Part shown: piece after piece, positions 17,840 to 26,728 of the stretch | Layout of the letters: the number at the start of each line of letters is the position of its first letter | How positions within the stretch are numbered: the first letter of the stretch is position 1 | From: JAAYCI01 sp964370295 | GTDB lineage: Bacteria; Bacillota; Clostridia; Oscillospirales; Ruminococcaceae | Assembly (NCBI GenBank): GCA_964370295.1 | Contig: CAYJIR010000008.1 | Location: forward strand, 4,340-68,339 | Direction: 5' to 3' | DNA length: 64,000 nt | Translations under genes and position numbers: made by a program | The notes under the pieces: model-generated | Database searches by the model: none | What the model was told of the DNA's origin: nothing | Seen by the model: only the letters and a program-made list of their open reading frames with translations

Positions 17840-18097
17840 TAATGCCCACTGAACAAACGAAAAGTGACATATGCAAATTTAAAAATGTTGCTTTTGGTTT
17901 GAGAAAATGCAAGGTTTTTGTGCGAAAAATGGAAAAACCTTGCACTTTCGTTTTTGCCTTTTTGTTATAAGAGGCGAAAACACAATGGAATGCATCAAGG
18001 TATGCCCCATAAAAGTGCTGTTTTAAGCACTTTTATAGCCACCGCATTCTGCGGTGGGGCTGAATGAACCCCACAGGGATTTATTCAGCAGGCATTA
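17840..18097 (+). repeat. TIR-hairpin element family 1, full-length copy (C)
   Basis: A copy of about 256 bases runs from TAATGCCCACTGAACAAAC to ATTTATTCAGCAGGCATTA. It has a perfect GCAAGGTTTTT / AAAAACCTTGC hairpin plus the AAAAGTGC, CCACCGCA and CCCC/GGGG hairpins of copy A. It is flanked by identical TATCTTA at 17835-17841 and 18096-18102, overlapping the terminal TA. It lies in the space between two divergent genes and interrupts nothing recognisable. Confidence 0.87.
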
Positions 18098-18102
18098 TCT
18101 TA

Positions 18103-18323
18103 TTTTACAACCCACATTATACCACAAAGCAGAAAATTATGTCGATTTCAAATTCTATGTTTTCCAGATAAATTTCCATTAATGACACAAATTCGCTATT
18201 TTTTCTATGTATAGAATCCGATTTCGCCAAAATTCATGCATCAAGCCATCTTCTATTTGTCATTTTGCACAAATTTTAAATGAAATTTTGTGCATGAAAA
18301 AGTACAGTTTTTATATTAAATGT
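18103..18323. other. A+T-rich spacer between a repeat and the leader-RNA promoter
   Basis: No gene is visible. An inverted repeat TGCACAAATTTT / AAATTTTGTGCA (about 18266-18294, one mismatch) may be a hairpin or regulator site. Confidence 0.35.
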
Positions 18324-18353
18324 TTGGACATTATTGTACAAATATGCTATTAT
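18324..18353 (+). promoter_or_regulatory. Predicted promoter of the leader RNA and EF-G-like gene
   Basis: TTGGAC (18324-18329), an 18-base spacer and TATTAT (18348-18353). Transcription would start near 18360, just before the structured leader. Confidence 0.5.
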
Positions 18354-18371
18354 GGATGATACAAGTTGTCG

Positions 18372-18486
18372 CTTGGTGTGATAGAGGTGAACTCTTCATG
18401 GCGTTCAAGGGATATCTGCGCCTGTTTCCACTGTGTAACAGGTGCGGTTAAGCTTTGTCTGGCATGGCTTTCCCTATAACATTGGG
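18372..18486 (+). ncRNA. Structured 5' leader RNA of unknown class
   Basis: CTTGGTGTGATAGAGG (18372-18387) can pair with CCCTATAACATTGGG (18472-18486), closing a multibranch structure. Inside lie a TGAAC/GTTCA stem (18388-18392 with 18403-18407), a strong GCGCCTGTT/AACAGGTGC stem (18418-18426 with 18437-18445), and a weaker AAGC/GCTT stem (18450-18453 with 18467-18470). The closing strand ends a few bases before the ribosome site GGAAGAAAGGG of the downstream gene. This resembles a cis-regulatory RNA acting on translation. It did not match the riboswitch consensus sequences I know. Confidence 0.5.
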
Positions 18487-18503
18487 CGGAAGAAAGGGAA
18501 CGG

Positions 18504-20582
18504 ATGCATATGAGTTATACACCAGATAAAATCCGCAACGTAGTAATTGCCGGGCACAGCGATTCCGGCAAAACCAGTCTTGCAGAGGCTCTGCTGTTTC
18601 ATGCGAAAGCCGTTGACCGTCACGGACGCGTGGAAGAGGGGAACACAACTATGGACTTTGAGCCAGAGGAAATCAGGCGCAAAGTTTCACTTTCATCGGC
18701 AATAGCGTCCTTTGCATATGACGATGTAAAGATTAACTTGGTTGATGTGCCGGGCTTATTTGATTTTGAGCTGGGCTTGCACGAAGGTGCGCAGGCAGCC
18801 GAAAGCATGTTGATTGCCGTATCCGGACGCAGTGGCCTTACCGTGGGGGCGCAAAAAGCCTATCGTTTGGCCGAACAAAGCGGAAAAAGCCGGATGTTTT
18901 TCATTGGAAAGCTCGATATGGAAAACGCCGACTATTATAAAGTTTTCGACGAATTAAAAGAAGAATTCGGGGCCGTCGTTTGCCCCATTGTGATTCCTTA
19001 TGGGCAGGGAGATGATATTTCTTATATGAATCTTATCTCCGAGAAATGCTTCCGCTATGAAAAGGGTGTTGCAAAACAAGTGGACACACCCCCGTTGGAC
19101 GCCCGTTATGAAGAGATGCGAAATGCAATGTTTGAGGCTGTTGCTGAAACCGATGACGCTTTGATGGAAAAATTCTTTGAAGGCACACCTTTTACGATTG
19201 ACGAACTTACAGAGGGTTTGCGCATCGGTGTAAAAACTGGTGCCATTGCACCGGTCTTGTGTGGTGTACCCACTAAATTAGAAGCCATTGACATGCTTAG
19301 CTTTAACATGCGTGTGCTCTTGCCCAGTGCCCAACGTGGTGGCGGACGCATTGGCGAGGCTGACGGCGCTCAAATTGAAGTAGAATGCGAAAGCTCGGGT
19401 CCTTTAGCCATTTACATTTTTAAAACGGTGGCTGACCCCTTTGTGGGGAAATTATCCTATATCAAAGTGGTACGTGGGGTGCTTAAACCCGATTCTATCA
19501 TAGTAAATAGCCGCACAGGCGAGCCGGAAAAACTGGGGAAACTACTGTTTTTGCGGGGCAAAAAACAAAATGACGCCACCGAGATTAGCGCAGGCGACAT
19601 AGGTGCTATCACCAAATTAACTGCAAGCAAAACCGGTGACACCTTGTGCGACCCCTCTCATGTGGTAAATTTCTCGAAACCCAATTTCCCACGACCCACC
19701 TTTACCATGGCATTGCACACAAAACAAAAAGGTGATGAAAGCAAAATATCCACAGCTTTACATCGTCTTTTAGAAGAAGATGGCACTTTACATTACCGCA
19801 TGGATAGCGAAACTTTACAACAGCTTTTATCTGGCCTTGGCGAACAACATCTAGATGTGATGGTGTGCAAACTAAAAAGCAAGTTTGGCATTGATGTGGA
19901 TTTAACACAACCGCGCGTGGGTTATCGTGAAACCTTGCGAAAAAAGGTGAAAAAACAAGGACGCCACAAAAAACAAACCGGCGGACATGGCCAGTTCGGG
20001 GATGTTATCATCGAATTTGAACCTTATGACGGAGATGTTTTGGTGTTTGAAGAAAAAGTTTTTGGTGGCAGTGTGCCTAAAAACTTCTTCCCCGCAGTAG
20101 AAAAAGGCCTGCGAGATGCTGTTGTACGTGGTGTGGTGGCTGGCTACCCTGTGGTAGGGCTTAAAGCCACCTTGCTCGACGGCAGTTACCACCCGGTAGA
20201 TTCTTCCGAAATGGCATTTAAAATGGCCGCACGCCTTGCCTATAAAGCTGCTTTGCCCGAAGCTTCTCCTGTCATTTTAGAGCCCATTGGTCTTTTAAAG
20301 GCCTATGTGCCCGATCAAAATACGGGAGATATTATGGGAGAAGCCAACAAACGCCGTGGACGTGTAATGGGCATGAACCCAAGCGAAGGCGGCCTGCAGT
20401 GTGTGGAAGCCGAAATCCCTATGAGTGAAATGCACGATTTTACAACATTTATGCGCCAGCTTACCCAAGGACGTGGGCACTATGATTTTGATTTCGTGCG
20501 CTACGAACCCTTGCCCCAACAGCTGGAAGCAAAAGTGGTAGAGGATGCTAAAAAGTTGCTAGAAGACGAACACGAAGAATAA
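18504..20582 (+). CDS. EF-G-like translation factor (elongation factor G paralogue)
   Basis: This 692-residue protein has the five-domain layout and length of EF-G: an N-terminal G domain, a beta barrel, domain III/IV with GHGQFGDV, and a C-terminal MGMNPSEGGLQCVEAEIPMS-type domain V. The P loop GHSDSGKTS is normal. However, G3 reads DVPGLFDF instead of DTPGHVDF, so the catalytic His is missing, and G4 reads IGKLD instead of NKMD. Poor or absent GTP hydrolysis is therefore likely, as reported for some EF-G2 paralogues. Starts at 18504 and 18510 are both possible; the first sits closer to the ribosome site. A structured leader precedes it. This is unlikely to be the main fusA. Confidence 0.85.
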   Translation: MHMSYTPDKIRNVVIAGHSDSGKTSLAEALLFHAKAVDRHGRVEEGNTTMDFEPEEIRRKVSLSSAIASFAYDDVKINLVDVPGLFDFELGLHEGAQAAESMLIAVSGRSGLTVGAQKAYRLAEQSGKSRMFFIGKLDMENADYYKVFDELKEEFGAVVCPIVIPYGQGDDISYMNLISEKCFRYEKGVAKQVDTPPLDARYEEMRNAMFEAVAETDDALMEKFFEGTPFTIDELTEGLRIGVKTGAIAPVLCGVPTKLEAIDMLSFNMRVLLPSAQRGGGRIGEADGAQIEVECESSGPLAIYIFKTVADPFVGKLSYIKVVRGVLKPDSIIVNSRTGEPEKLGKLLFLRGKKQNDATEISAGDIGAITKLTASKTGDTLCDPSHVVNFSKPNFPRPTFTMALHTKQKGDESKISTALHRLLEEDGTLHYRMDSETLQQLLSGLGEQHLDVMVCKLKSKFGIDVDLTQPRVGYRETLRKKVKKQGRHKKQTGGHGQFGDVIIEFEPYDGDVLVFEEKVFGGSVPKNFFPAVEKGLRDAVVRGVVAGYPVVGLKATLLDGSYHPVDSSEMAFKMAARLAYKAALPEASPVILEPIGLLKAYVPDQNTGDIMGEANKRRGRVMGMNPSEGGLQCVEAEIPMSEMHDFTTFMRQLTQGRGHYDFDFVRYEPLPQQLEAKVVEDAKKLLEDEHEE

Positions 20583-20643
20583 ACCTGTATTCTAGCACTT
20601 GGCTAAACCTCTGGTTCCCATTCAAAACAATCATTTTATTATT

Positions 20644-20684
20644 CACTCAAAATTGCCTTGGTAAACCCAAGGCAATTTTGAGTG
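20644..20684. terminator. Hairpin terminator after the EF-G-like gene
   Basis: A perfect 18-bp stem, CACTCAAAATTGCCTTGG (20644-20661) with its inverse (20667-20684) around the loop TAAAC. The core GC stem is flanked by AAAA and TTTT, so it could stop transcription in both directions. Confidence 0.75.
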
Positions 20685-20718
20685 CAAAACAAAAAGACAA
20701 GCATTTTTATAAAAACGG

Positions 20719-20747
20719 TTGACATTGACAAGTTTTTATACTAAACT
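20719..20747 (+). promoter_or_regulatory. Predicted greA promoter
   Basis: TTGACA (20719-20724), a 17-base spacer and TAAACT (20742-20747). It is preceded by TATAAAAACGG, shared with the region at 8179. A second TTGACA follows six bases later. Confidence 0.55.
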
Positions 20748-20842
20748 TAAAGTTGATTCATTTAAATATACAATAAATACCATAGTTTCGTATTATTATA
20801 AAAAAGGGGATCTTTTCCCTTGGGATTAAGGAGTAATATTAC

Positions 20843-21328
20843 ATGCAACATAAAGAACATATGGTTACTTATGCAGGTCTTGAAAAGCTGGAACATGAAT
20901 TAGAATATTTGAAAACAGAAAAGCGAAAAGAAGTTGCCGAAAAAATAAAAGTAGCCCGTGGCTACGGTGACCTTTCGGAAAACAGCGAATATGACGAGGC
21001 TAAAAACGAGCAAGGTTTTGTAGAAAGCCGTATAGCCGAGCTGGAAGCTATGCTGAAAAATGTTCACATCATCGACGAAGACGAACTAAGCACTGAATGT
21101 GTAATGGTGGGTTGCCATGTGAAAGTGCGGGATGAAGACGGAGATGTTGAAGAGTATGACATTATGGGAAGCACAGAGGCTGACCCTAATAACGGAAAAA
21201 TCAGTGATGAAAGCCCTGTAGGCGCAGCACTTATTGGCCATAAAGTAGGCGAAAAAGTGGATGTTACTTTGCCCACCGGAACAGTTATCTCTTTTACAAT
21301 TATAGAAATTTCCAAATTCCTACATTAA
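20843..21328 (+). CDS. greA: Transcription elongation factor GreA
   Basis: GreA binds the secondary channel of RNA polymerase and stimulates cleavage of backtracked RNA. The 161 residues are the standard length. The N-terminal coiled coil carries the acidic tip ARGYGDLSENSEYDEAK (about 37-53), and the C-terminal FKBP-like domain ends with GPPVGAALIGHKVGE-type sequence (here ESPVGAALIGHKVGEKVDV). The start ATG at 20843 follows TAAGGAGTAATATT. It has its own promoter and stands alone between the EF-G-like gene and a tRNA gene. Confidence 0.97.
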   Translation: MQHKEHMVTYAGLEKLEHELEYLKTEKRKEVAEKIKVARGYGDLSENSEYDEAKNEQGFVESRIAELEAMLKNVHIIDEDELSTECVMVGCHVKVRDEDGDVEEYDIMGSTEADPNNGKISDESPVGAALIGHKVGEKVDVTLPTGTVISFTIIEISKFLH

Positions 21329-21586
21329 AACAGGCAAGCAATAGCAAAAGGCAAAGGTTTTCTCCGTCTTAACATTGGCTTTACTGCAAACAAATCCCTT
21401 GCCTTCCTATTTTCTTTATGCCATTTTTCACCTTTCAGAAATAGTAATACTCCGTAAAGTAGATACGCTTTTCGTCAGGTTGTACCATCTCAAAAAAATA
21501 AATGTCTGTTTAGCTTCGTCAGCTAGAGAACATGCCTCTTAAAAAGTTGCGCTTATGTTCTTCTTTCCTTGGGAGTAAAAATGTAT

Positions 21587-21661
21587 GCCCTCATAGTTAA
21601 ATGGATATAACTGTCCCCTCCTAAGGGACAATTGTAGGTTCGATTCCTACTGAGGGTGCCA
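21587..21661 (+). tRNA. tRNA-Arg (anticodon CCU)
   Basis: The cloverleaf is complete. The acceptor GCCCTCA pairs with TGAGGGT (last pair G-U). The D arm is GTTA..TAAC. The anticodon stem GTCCC/GGGAC holds the loop CTCCTAA, giving anticodon CCT. The T arm is GTAGG-TTCGATT-CCTAC. Discriminator G is followed by an encoded CCA. This tRNA reads the AGG arginine codon. A terminator follows 19 bases later. The stretch 21329-21586 upstream has no gene. Confidence 0.96.
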
Positions 21662-21679
21662 CGATAACCGGCCAATTTA

Positions 21680-21718
21680 AATGCACACTGGAAAAACCAG
21701 TGTGCATTAGGCTTTTTT
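21680..21718 (+). terminator. tRNA terminator
   Basis: AATGCACACTGG (21680-21691), loop AAAAA, CCAGTGTGCATT (21697-21708), then AGGC and TTTTTT. Perfect 12-bp stem. Confidence 0.9.
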
Positions 21719-21918
21719 GGGGGCTTTTATCTCGAAAAAACATAATAGAAATAAGAGAGAAGATGTAAAATGTGGATATAACTTTTTTCCACTTTCATCT
21801 TTAAACCTTCGCTTAACATCTTTACAATGCATTACACGTATCAAAAAATCCATGTCAATATTTTACGAAATATCGCATCATTTTATAGTGTATAAAGCCA
21901 ATGTGATAATTTCGATAG

Positions 21919-23244
21919 TTAAGCCATCGTACGTTTTGCGCGTGGTGCCTGTATTGGTTTCTTTACAATATGCACGGTATGGTCTGCGCCCTCTAATCGC
22001 TCCTTAGCCACTGCCAGCATAAGTTTGATACGATTTTCTTGGTTCACCAACGTAGCACTGGGGTCATAATCGATGGGTACGATATTCGCTTCTGGATGCA
22101 AGGCCCTGATTTTTGAAATCATTCCCTTGCCCACCACATGGTTTGGCAAACACCCAAACGGCTGGGCACACACAATATTGGGATAACCCGCATGCACCAA
22201 CTCCATCATTTCGCTGGTTAAAAGCCAACCTTCACCCATCTTGGCGCCACGCCCTACTATGCCTTCCCCCATCTTCATCACCTTAGAAAACAGGGCCGGG
22301 GCCTGTAGTTGTTTTGAGAATTTGGCCACGGCATCATGCATAAGGCTCTCGCGAGATGCAATGAAATTTGTCACAGTATCAAGCACTGTGCGATACAAGT
22401 GGTTGCCACCATACATTCGCACATCTTCAGCCATATTTACCACGCAATATTGAATAAACGCCGTTAGCCCTGGCATGTTCACTTCACAATCTTCACGCGC
22501 CAAAAAGGCTTCCAATCCACTATTTCCCAGCGGAGAATACTTTACGTAAATTTCACCCACAATCCCCACTTTCACTTTGGGCACGCGTGTCACAGGAATA
22601 GAGGAGAAATCGGCGGCAATTTGCTCGAAATTGCGTTTCATTTCCCTTTTAGAAAGCCCTTTTCCATCCGCAAGTTGGGCCGATATATTCTCTTGCCAAT
22701 GGCGCACACGAGCATCCACGGCACCTATTTCATTTTCATAAGGCCGCAGTTGATTGGCAAGGCTCATGAGTTCATCACCATATAAACAAACGCTTACCAG
22801 CTTGCGAAGCGTAGACAAAGACATCGTAAAACCGGAATCTTTTTCAAGCCCGGAAAAATTCAAACTTGCAACAGGAATTTGTGGAAATCCGGCCTGCACC
22901 AAGGCCTTCCGCAACAGATGAATATAGTTGGACGCACGGCATCCGCCACCGGTTTGTGTTATCAAAAGCGCTGTGTGGTCTAAATCGTATCGGCCACTTT
23001 TTAATGCATCAATAAATTGCCCAATCACTAAAAGTGCGGGATAACATGTATCATTGTGTACATATTTCAGGCCATCTTGTGCCACTTCCGGCCCGCCATT
23101 TTCCAACACCTCAATACGATACCCCGCCTGACGAAATACTTCAGCAATCATATGAAAATGAATGGGTGCCATTTGTGGAAACAAAATGGTGTGTGTTTTT
23201 TTCATTTCTAATGTGAAACGCGGATAGTTTTGTTCTGTACTCAT
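21919..23244 (-). CDS. 2-hydroxyacyl-CoA dehydratase-type activase-related protein (HgdB-like half)
   Basis: This 441-residue protein resembles the C-terminal part of the long (about 1400-residue) activase-like proteins common in Clostridia, which are related to HgdB/HgdC of 2-hydroxyacyl-CoA dehydratases. Conserved cysteines that may bind an Fe-S cluster lie in HNDTCYPAL, TGGGCRASNY and AQPFGCLPNHVVGKG. It starts 27 bases after the end of the 989-residue partner in the same reading frame. Two stops and its own AAAAGGAG separate them, so it is a true separate gene rather than a frameshift. The substrate is not known for this subgroup. Confidence 0.78.
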   Translation of the reverse strand: MSTEQNYPRFTLEMKKTHTILFPQMAPIHFHMIAEVFRQAGYRIEVLENGGPEVAQDGLKYVHNDTCYPALLVIGQFIDALKSGRYDLDHTALLITQTGGGCRASNYIHLLRKALVQAGFPQIPVASLNFSGLEKDSGFTMSLSTLRKLVSVCLYGDELMSLANQLRPYENEIGAVDARVRHWQENISAQLADGKGLSKREMKRNFEQIAADFSSIPVTRVPKVKVGIVGEIYVKYSPLGNSGLEAFLAREDCEVNMPGLTAFIQYCVVNMAEDVRMYGGNHLYRTVLDTVTNFIASRESLMHDAVAKFSKQLQAPALFSKVMKMGEGIVGRGAKMGEGWLLTSEMMELVHAGYPNIVCAQPFGCLPNHVVGKGMISKIRALHPEANIVPIDYDPSATLVNQENRIKLMLAVAKERLEGADHTVHIVKKPIQAPRAKRTMA

Positions 23245-23271
23245 GTGGATCTCCTTTTGTTTTCAGCCCTC

Positions 23272-26241
23272 CTAGGCACTTTCACCTGAAGGACTTGTTT
23301 CCGGCTCCAATGCGGCAAAAAGGCTACGCAGCCGTATGCTCACCGCACCTAAGTTCGCAATCTCATCAATTTTTATTTGCGTATATAATTTTCCACCGTC
23401 GTGCAATATTTCGCGCACTTCATCGGTGGTTACGGCATCCAATCCACAGCCAAAACTAACCAACTGCACCAAATTCATATCTTTTTGTCCGGCCACATAG
23501 CGTGCCGCAGCGTATAAGCGCGCATGGTAAGTCCACTGGTTTAATACGCCGGTAAGAGGTGTTGTGTCGCAATGGCTCACAGCGTCTTCACTCACCACAG
23601 CAGCCCCTTGCGCTGTAATCAATTTTTCTATGCCATGGTTAATTTCATTGTCTAAATGATACGGCCTGCCCGCCAAAACTATGATGGGCATCCCTTGTTT
23701 TCGCGCTTCCTCTATAATTTTTTGTCCTTTATCTCGCACACGCGATAAGTGGCTTTCGTATTCTGCATAAGCGGCTTTCGCGGCGTTTTTTACCTCAGAA
23801 AAAGAAATATCTTTCCAATATTTTTGCAGAATTTGCACCATTTTTTTTGGAAAATCACCAGGGCGATGGATGCCCACATAGTCGTATATAAACCGTTTTC
23901 CACCCATGTTGGGGAAACTGCTTTGGATAACCTCGGGATAATAGGCCACTACCGGGCAATTGAAACAATTGTCGCTGATGCCCTCGTCAATGTTGTAACT
24001 CATACAGGGATAAAATATCGTTTCAATGTCCTCATTATCCAGCAACGCTTGCACATGCCCATGTATCAATTTGGCAGGGTAACAAACGGTGTCGCTCGGA
24101 ATGGTGCTCTGCCCTAAGAAATACAATTTACGAGAAGAACGCGGACTTTTGTATACCGTAAAACCCAGTTTTGAAAAAAAGGTATGCCAAAACGGCAATG
24201 TTTCGTAAAAGTTCAAACCCAATGGAAACGCAATGGTACCACGTGGGCCTTTTATGGGTTCATATTTTTCCAGCAGCTGCATTTTATATTCGTAAATATC
24301 CAAGGGATTGTGAGCCTCCCGCTTGGTTACCGGCCTATCACAGCGATTGCCGCTAATATATTTCTGCTGGCCCGGAAACAAATTCACGGTGAGGTGACAG
24401 TGGTTGGTGCACAGCCCGCACGTGGCCGATGTTACCGTGTGGGAAAATTCTTCCAATTCCTGTTTACTTCGTAAACTGCTTCTTTTCTGGTCTACCGCTT
24501 TTTTTCGGCCATATAATGCAGCGCCAAATGCACCCATTAACCCCGCAATAGAGGGTCGTATCACCTGCACGCCCATTTCCGTTTCAAAGGCACGCAAAAC
24601 AGCATCATTATAAAATGTTCCGCCTTGCACCACAATTTTTTTGCCCAATTGCTCTGGGTTAGAGGCGCGTATCACCTTGTATAGGGCATTTTTTACTACG
24701 CTTTGCGCAAGCCCCGCCGAAATATTTTGTATCGATGCACCATCTTTTTGCGCCTGTTTCACCGAAGAGTTCATAAACACGGTACAGCGGCTTCCCAGCT
24801 CTACCGGGGCATCCCCATATAGGCCTAACTTGGCGAACTCTTTTATGTCGCGCCCTAGCGCCTCTGCAAAAGTTTGCAAAAAGCTGCCACAGCCGGAGGA
24901 ACACGCCTCGTTAAGAAAAATATCGCTGACAACACCGTCCTCAATTCGAAAACACTTCATGTCTTGCCCGCCGATGTCGATGATAAAGTCCACATCGGGT
25001 TGAAAGTGTCTTGCGGCCCGAAAATGTGCCATGGTTTCCACCAGGCTGTAATCACAACGTAGCGCTTCTTTGCACAATACTTCTCCGTATCCGGTAGTTG
25101 TAGCCGAGGCAATTTGCATTTCCGGTGCCTGTTCATATAGATTCAGCACCATGCTACGTAGCAAGGGAATTGGATTGCCGGAATTCGATTGATAACTTGT
25201 ATCCAGCAATTCCCCGTTTTCACTTAACAAAACTGTTTTTATGGTTGTGCTGCCTGCATCAATGCCCAAATGAGCTCGTCCTTTATACCCTTCTAGCGGC
25301 ATCTGAGGCACCGTTGCCTGTTTATGACGCAATACAAATTCTTGGTACTCTTCTTTACTATTAAATAGTGGTTTGGCATGCATAAAGCTTGCGCCGTGGC
25401 CCTCTGCCTTACTTAGTTTCTCCCGAAGTTGGGCCAAGGTAAAAGCTTGTTCTGCACAAAGGGCAGCGCCTATGCACACAAAATGTAAGCTATTATCAGG
25501 CAAAACCCCTTGCAATTTCAAGACACTGTCAAATGCTGCACGCAACTCACTCAAAAAGGTAAGTGGCCCACCCAAATATAGTATATTTCCTTCAACAGCA
25601 CGTCCTTGTGCCAGGCCAGCCACTGTTTGATTAACCACAGAATATAAGATAGAGGCCGCTACGTCTTCTGTCAGAGCGCCTTGATTGATAAGCGGCTGCA
25701 CATCTGTTTTTGCAAAAACACCACAGCGGCTGGCAATGGTATATATCTTGGTTTTATGTTTTGCCTTTTCGTTTAGCTCGCTTGGGTCCATTTTTAACAA
25801 GGTCGCCATTTGGTCTATAAACGCACCGGTACCACCGGCGCATGACCCATTCATGCGCACTTCCATGCCACCGGATAAAAACAAAATCTTTGCATCTTCA
25901 CCGCCCAGCTCAATAACCACGTCGGCCTCCGGGGCTAAGCTTCTGGCCGCCACACGAGTGGCAAAAACCTCTTGCACAAAAGGAATGTCGCAAGCTTCGG
26001 CAACACCCATACCGGCCGAACCAGATATGGCCGCCGAAAAAACATCCTTGGAAAATTGCTCTTCAAGCTCCTGTAGGAGATTATCTGTTTTTTCGTTAAT
26101 ATGAGAAAAATGTCGTTCATAACGTTCATAAAGGATATCCCCTTTGGGGCCAATGACAACACATTTTACCGTTGTAGAACCGATGTCTAAGCCCAAACGC
26201 AAGGGAATTTCATTTTGTTTGAAAAGTTGGCTGGATTTCAA
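23272..26241 (-). CDS. Acyl-CoA dehydratase activase-like protein with two BadF/BcrA ATPase domains and DUF2229
   Basis: This 989-residue protein has two tandem ASKHA-fold ATPase domains. Both start with the phosphate loop (GLDIGSTTVKCVVI near residue 17, GIDAGSTTIKTVLL near 325), and both contain the Fe-S-binding Gly/Cys segments (NGSCAGGTGAFIDQM and NEACSSGCGSFLQTF). A C-terminal DUF2229-type region follows (FPLGLNFYETLPFWHTFF, PSDTVCYPAKLIHGH). In 2-hydroxyglutaryl-CoA dehydratase systems such activases transfer one high-energy electron at the cost of ATP. The start is a TTG at 26241 after AGAAAGG. It is followed by the HgdB-like half. Which acceptor it energises is unknown. Confidence 0.82.
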   Translation of the reverse strand: MKSSQLFKQNEIPLRLGLDIGSTTVKCVVIGPKGDILYERYERHFSHINEKTDNLLQELEEQFSKDVFSAAISGSAGMGVAEACDIPFVQEVFATRVAARSLAPEADVVIELGGEDAKILFLSGGMEVRMNGSCAGGTGAFIDQMATLLKMDPSELNEKAKHKTKIYTIASRCGVFAKTDVQPLINQGALTEDVAASILYSVVNQTVAGLAQGRAVEGNILYLGGPLTFLSELRAAFDSVLKLQGVLPDNSLHFVCIGAALCAEQAFTLAQLREKLSKAEGHGASFMHAKPLFNSKEEYQEFVLRHKQATVPQMPLEGYKGRAHLGIDAGSTTIKTVLLSENGELLDTSYQSNSGNPIPLLRSMVLNLYEQAPEMQIASATTTGYGEVLCKEALRCDYSLVETMAHFRAARHFQPDVDFIIDIGGQDMKCFRIEDGVVSDIFLNEACSSGCGSFLQTFAEALGRDIKEFAKLGLYGDAPVELGSRCTVFMNSSVKQAQKDGASIQNISAGLAQSVVKNALYKVIRASNPEQLGKKIVVQGGTFYNDAVLRAFETEMGVQVIRPSIAGLMGAFGAALYGRKKAVDQKRSSLRSKQELEEFSHTVTSATCGLCTNHCHLTVNLFPGQQKYISGNRCDRPVTKREAHNPLDIYEYKMQLLEKYEPIKGPRGTIAFPLGLNFYETLPFWHTFFSKLGFTVYKSPRSSRKLYFLGQSTIPSDTVCYPAKLIHGHVQALLDNEDIETIFYPCMSYNIDEGISDNCFNCPVVAYYPEVIQSSFPNMGGKRFIYDYVGIHRPGDFPKKMVQILQKYWKDISFSEVKNAAKAAYAEYESHLSRVRDKGQKIIEEARKQGMPIIVLAGRPYHLDNEINHGIEKLITAQGAAVVSEDAVSHCDTTPLTGVLNQWTYHARLYAAARYVAGQKDMNLVQLVSFGCGLDAVTTDEVREILHDGGKLYTQIKIDEIANLGAVSIRLRSLFAALEPETSPSGESA

Positions 26242-26499
26242 AATATTTGCCTTTCTATGTGCCCAACAGGCAAGTTGAGATTTGGGAGTGATTCAAAAGT
26301 GAAGCATTTGCATATATGTTTTATATTACTATAACAATATAACTCCCCTAGGATACAACTTATAATATCATACCACGAATAGACCCGATAAAACAAGAAA
26401 AATAAATGTGAAATCACTTGCATTCGACAATATAATATATTCTTACTATGCTTGTGTTTTTTTTATATTTATGGTATGGTATGGATACAATTGAATATA
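26242..26499. other. A+T-rich intergenic stretch before the riboswitch
   Basis: No gene is seen. It contains the divergent start regions of the activase gene (minus) and the riboswitch transcript (plus). A -10-like TATGGT near 26474-26484 is only a weak promoter candidate. Confidence 0.35.
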
Positions 26500-26697
26500 C
26501 TTGTGCGATGCGTAGCGATACGCCGTGCTTATTACAAGCACATCAGAGGGAACGCGGATGAAATTTCCGGACTATCCCAGTAACCGTGAAGCGGACGAAT
26601 TGGCAAAGGCCACTGCCCAAAAGGGTGGGAAGGTGCCATAGTAGAATGATGCAAAGTCGGGACACCTATCGTGACAATGATTTCCTGAGGAGAAAGG
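26500..26697 (+). promoter_or_regulatory. Cobalamin riboswitch
   Basis: The core elements of the B12 aptamer appear in order: GAGGGAACGCGG..GAAATTTCCGGACTATCCC, AACCGTGAAGCGGACGA, the conserved GCCACTG (B12 box side), GGGAAGGTG, and the distal AAGTCGGGACACCT. The GCCACTG..GGGAAGG and AAGTCGGGA spacing matches the cobalamin class. It precedes a BtuF-like binding protein with a terminator in between, which fits transcription attenuation when adenosyl- or hydroxocobalamin is plentiful. Confidence 0.85.
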
Positions 26698-26728
26698 CTG
26701 TTATTATCAGCTCCAAGTGTTTGTTTTT

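Noticed and set aside
18372..18486. SRP RNA or ZTP riboswitch
   Set aside because: Lacks the SRP apical GGUCAGGUCCGGAAGGAAGCAG-type motif and the ZTP core sequences; the stem arrangement is different.
23245..23271. Frameshift or sequencing error splitting one activase gene
   Set aside because: The two parts are in the same frame but separated by TAG and TGA stops, with a separate AAAAGGAG site and ATG start. A real gene boundary is the better reading.
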